In this document: positions 5,436-5,459 of the stretch, one piece after another | How positions within the stretch are numbered: the stretch's first letter is position 1 | How the letters are laid out: each line of letters starts with the position of its first letter | NCBI GenBank assembly: GCA_947259815.1 | Contig: CAMYNO010000229.1 | Coordinates: forward strand, 1 to 5,459 | From: an uncultured Parvularculaceae bacterium | Lineage (GTDB): Bacteria > Pseudomonadota > Alphaproteobacteria > Caulobacterales > Parvularculaceae | Direction of reading: 5' to 3' | DNA length: 5,459 nucleotides | Notes under the pieces: model-generated | Told to the model about the DNA's origin: nothing | Database searches by the model: none | Seen by the model: the letters and a program-made list of their open reading frames with translations, nothing else | Program-made: the position numbers and the translations under genes

Positions 5436-5459
5436 TATTGCGAATATTCGGTTCTACGC
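5361..5459 (+). repeat. Inverted 99-bp repeat, arm at the window edge
   Basis: This is the exact reverse complement of 4935-5033, reaching the last base of the window, so its true length is unknown. Read on the plus strand it encodes the same GlnE residues (RRGVAEALGQDPG onward) but with no upstream glnE sequence. It begins inside the hydrophobic segment of the membrane-protein frame, so it is the secondary copy or an artefactual join. Confidence 0.95.

Overview
The window looks like a chromosomal piece of an alphaproteobacterium. It has GC-rich coding DNA, a fumarate hydratase next to a small RHH_4-type ribbon-helix-helix gene (an arrangement I recall from alphaproteobacteria), a GlnE-family protein, and a short palindromic intergenic repeat of a kind I associate with Rhizobiales-like genomes. 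I cannot assign a genus; a marine or oligotrophic Hyphomonadales/Parvularculales-type lineage is only a guess. No rRNA, tRNA, CRISPR array, insertion sequence or phage gene is visible.

Layout, left to right. (1) Positions 2-817 (+) hold the C-terminal 271 residues of class II fumarase (fumC); its N-terminus lies outside the window. (2) Positions 836-1450 (-) converge on fumC and encode an unusual single-pass membrane protein: a cytoplasmic ribbon-helix-helix DNA-binding domain, one transmembrane segment and an unrecognised exported domain. An internal Shine-Dalgarno and ATG could also produce the exported part alone. (3) A 228-bp divergent intergenic region carries clustered TGAC half-sites that look like an operator. 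(4) Positions 1679-1900 (+) encode a 73-residue unknown protein, followed by two stem-loops, the second ending directly on the start codon of (5), a 70-residue RHH_4-type protein at 1989-2201 (+). (6) A palindromic intergenic repeat fills the start of the gap at 2202-2301 between convergent genes. (7) Positions 2302-5115 (-) encode a 937-residue GlnE homologue (glutamine synthetase adenylyltransferase/deadenylase) in which both nucleotidyltransferase active sites appear eroded. (8) Divergent from it, at 5259, begins a membrane protein (possibly a ClC-type chloride channel). After about 34 codons it runs into an exact 99-bp inverted copy of the 5' part of glnE, which continues to the window edge.

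The genes do not form one pathway. fumC is TCA-cycle metabolism, and the GlnE homologue belongs to nitrogen control of glutamine synthetase. The two small RHH proteins are candidate regulators. The points most worth a second look are the catalytically degraded but fully open glnE, the RHH-transmembrane architecture with its possible internal start, and the inverted chimeric right end, which is more likely an assembly or amplification artefact than biology until reads say otherwise.
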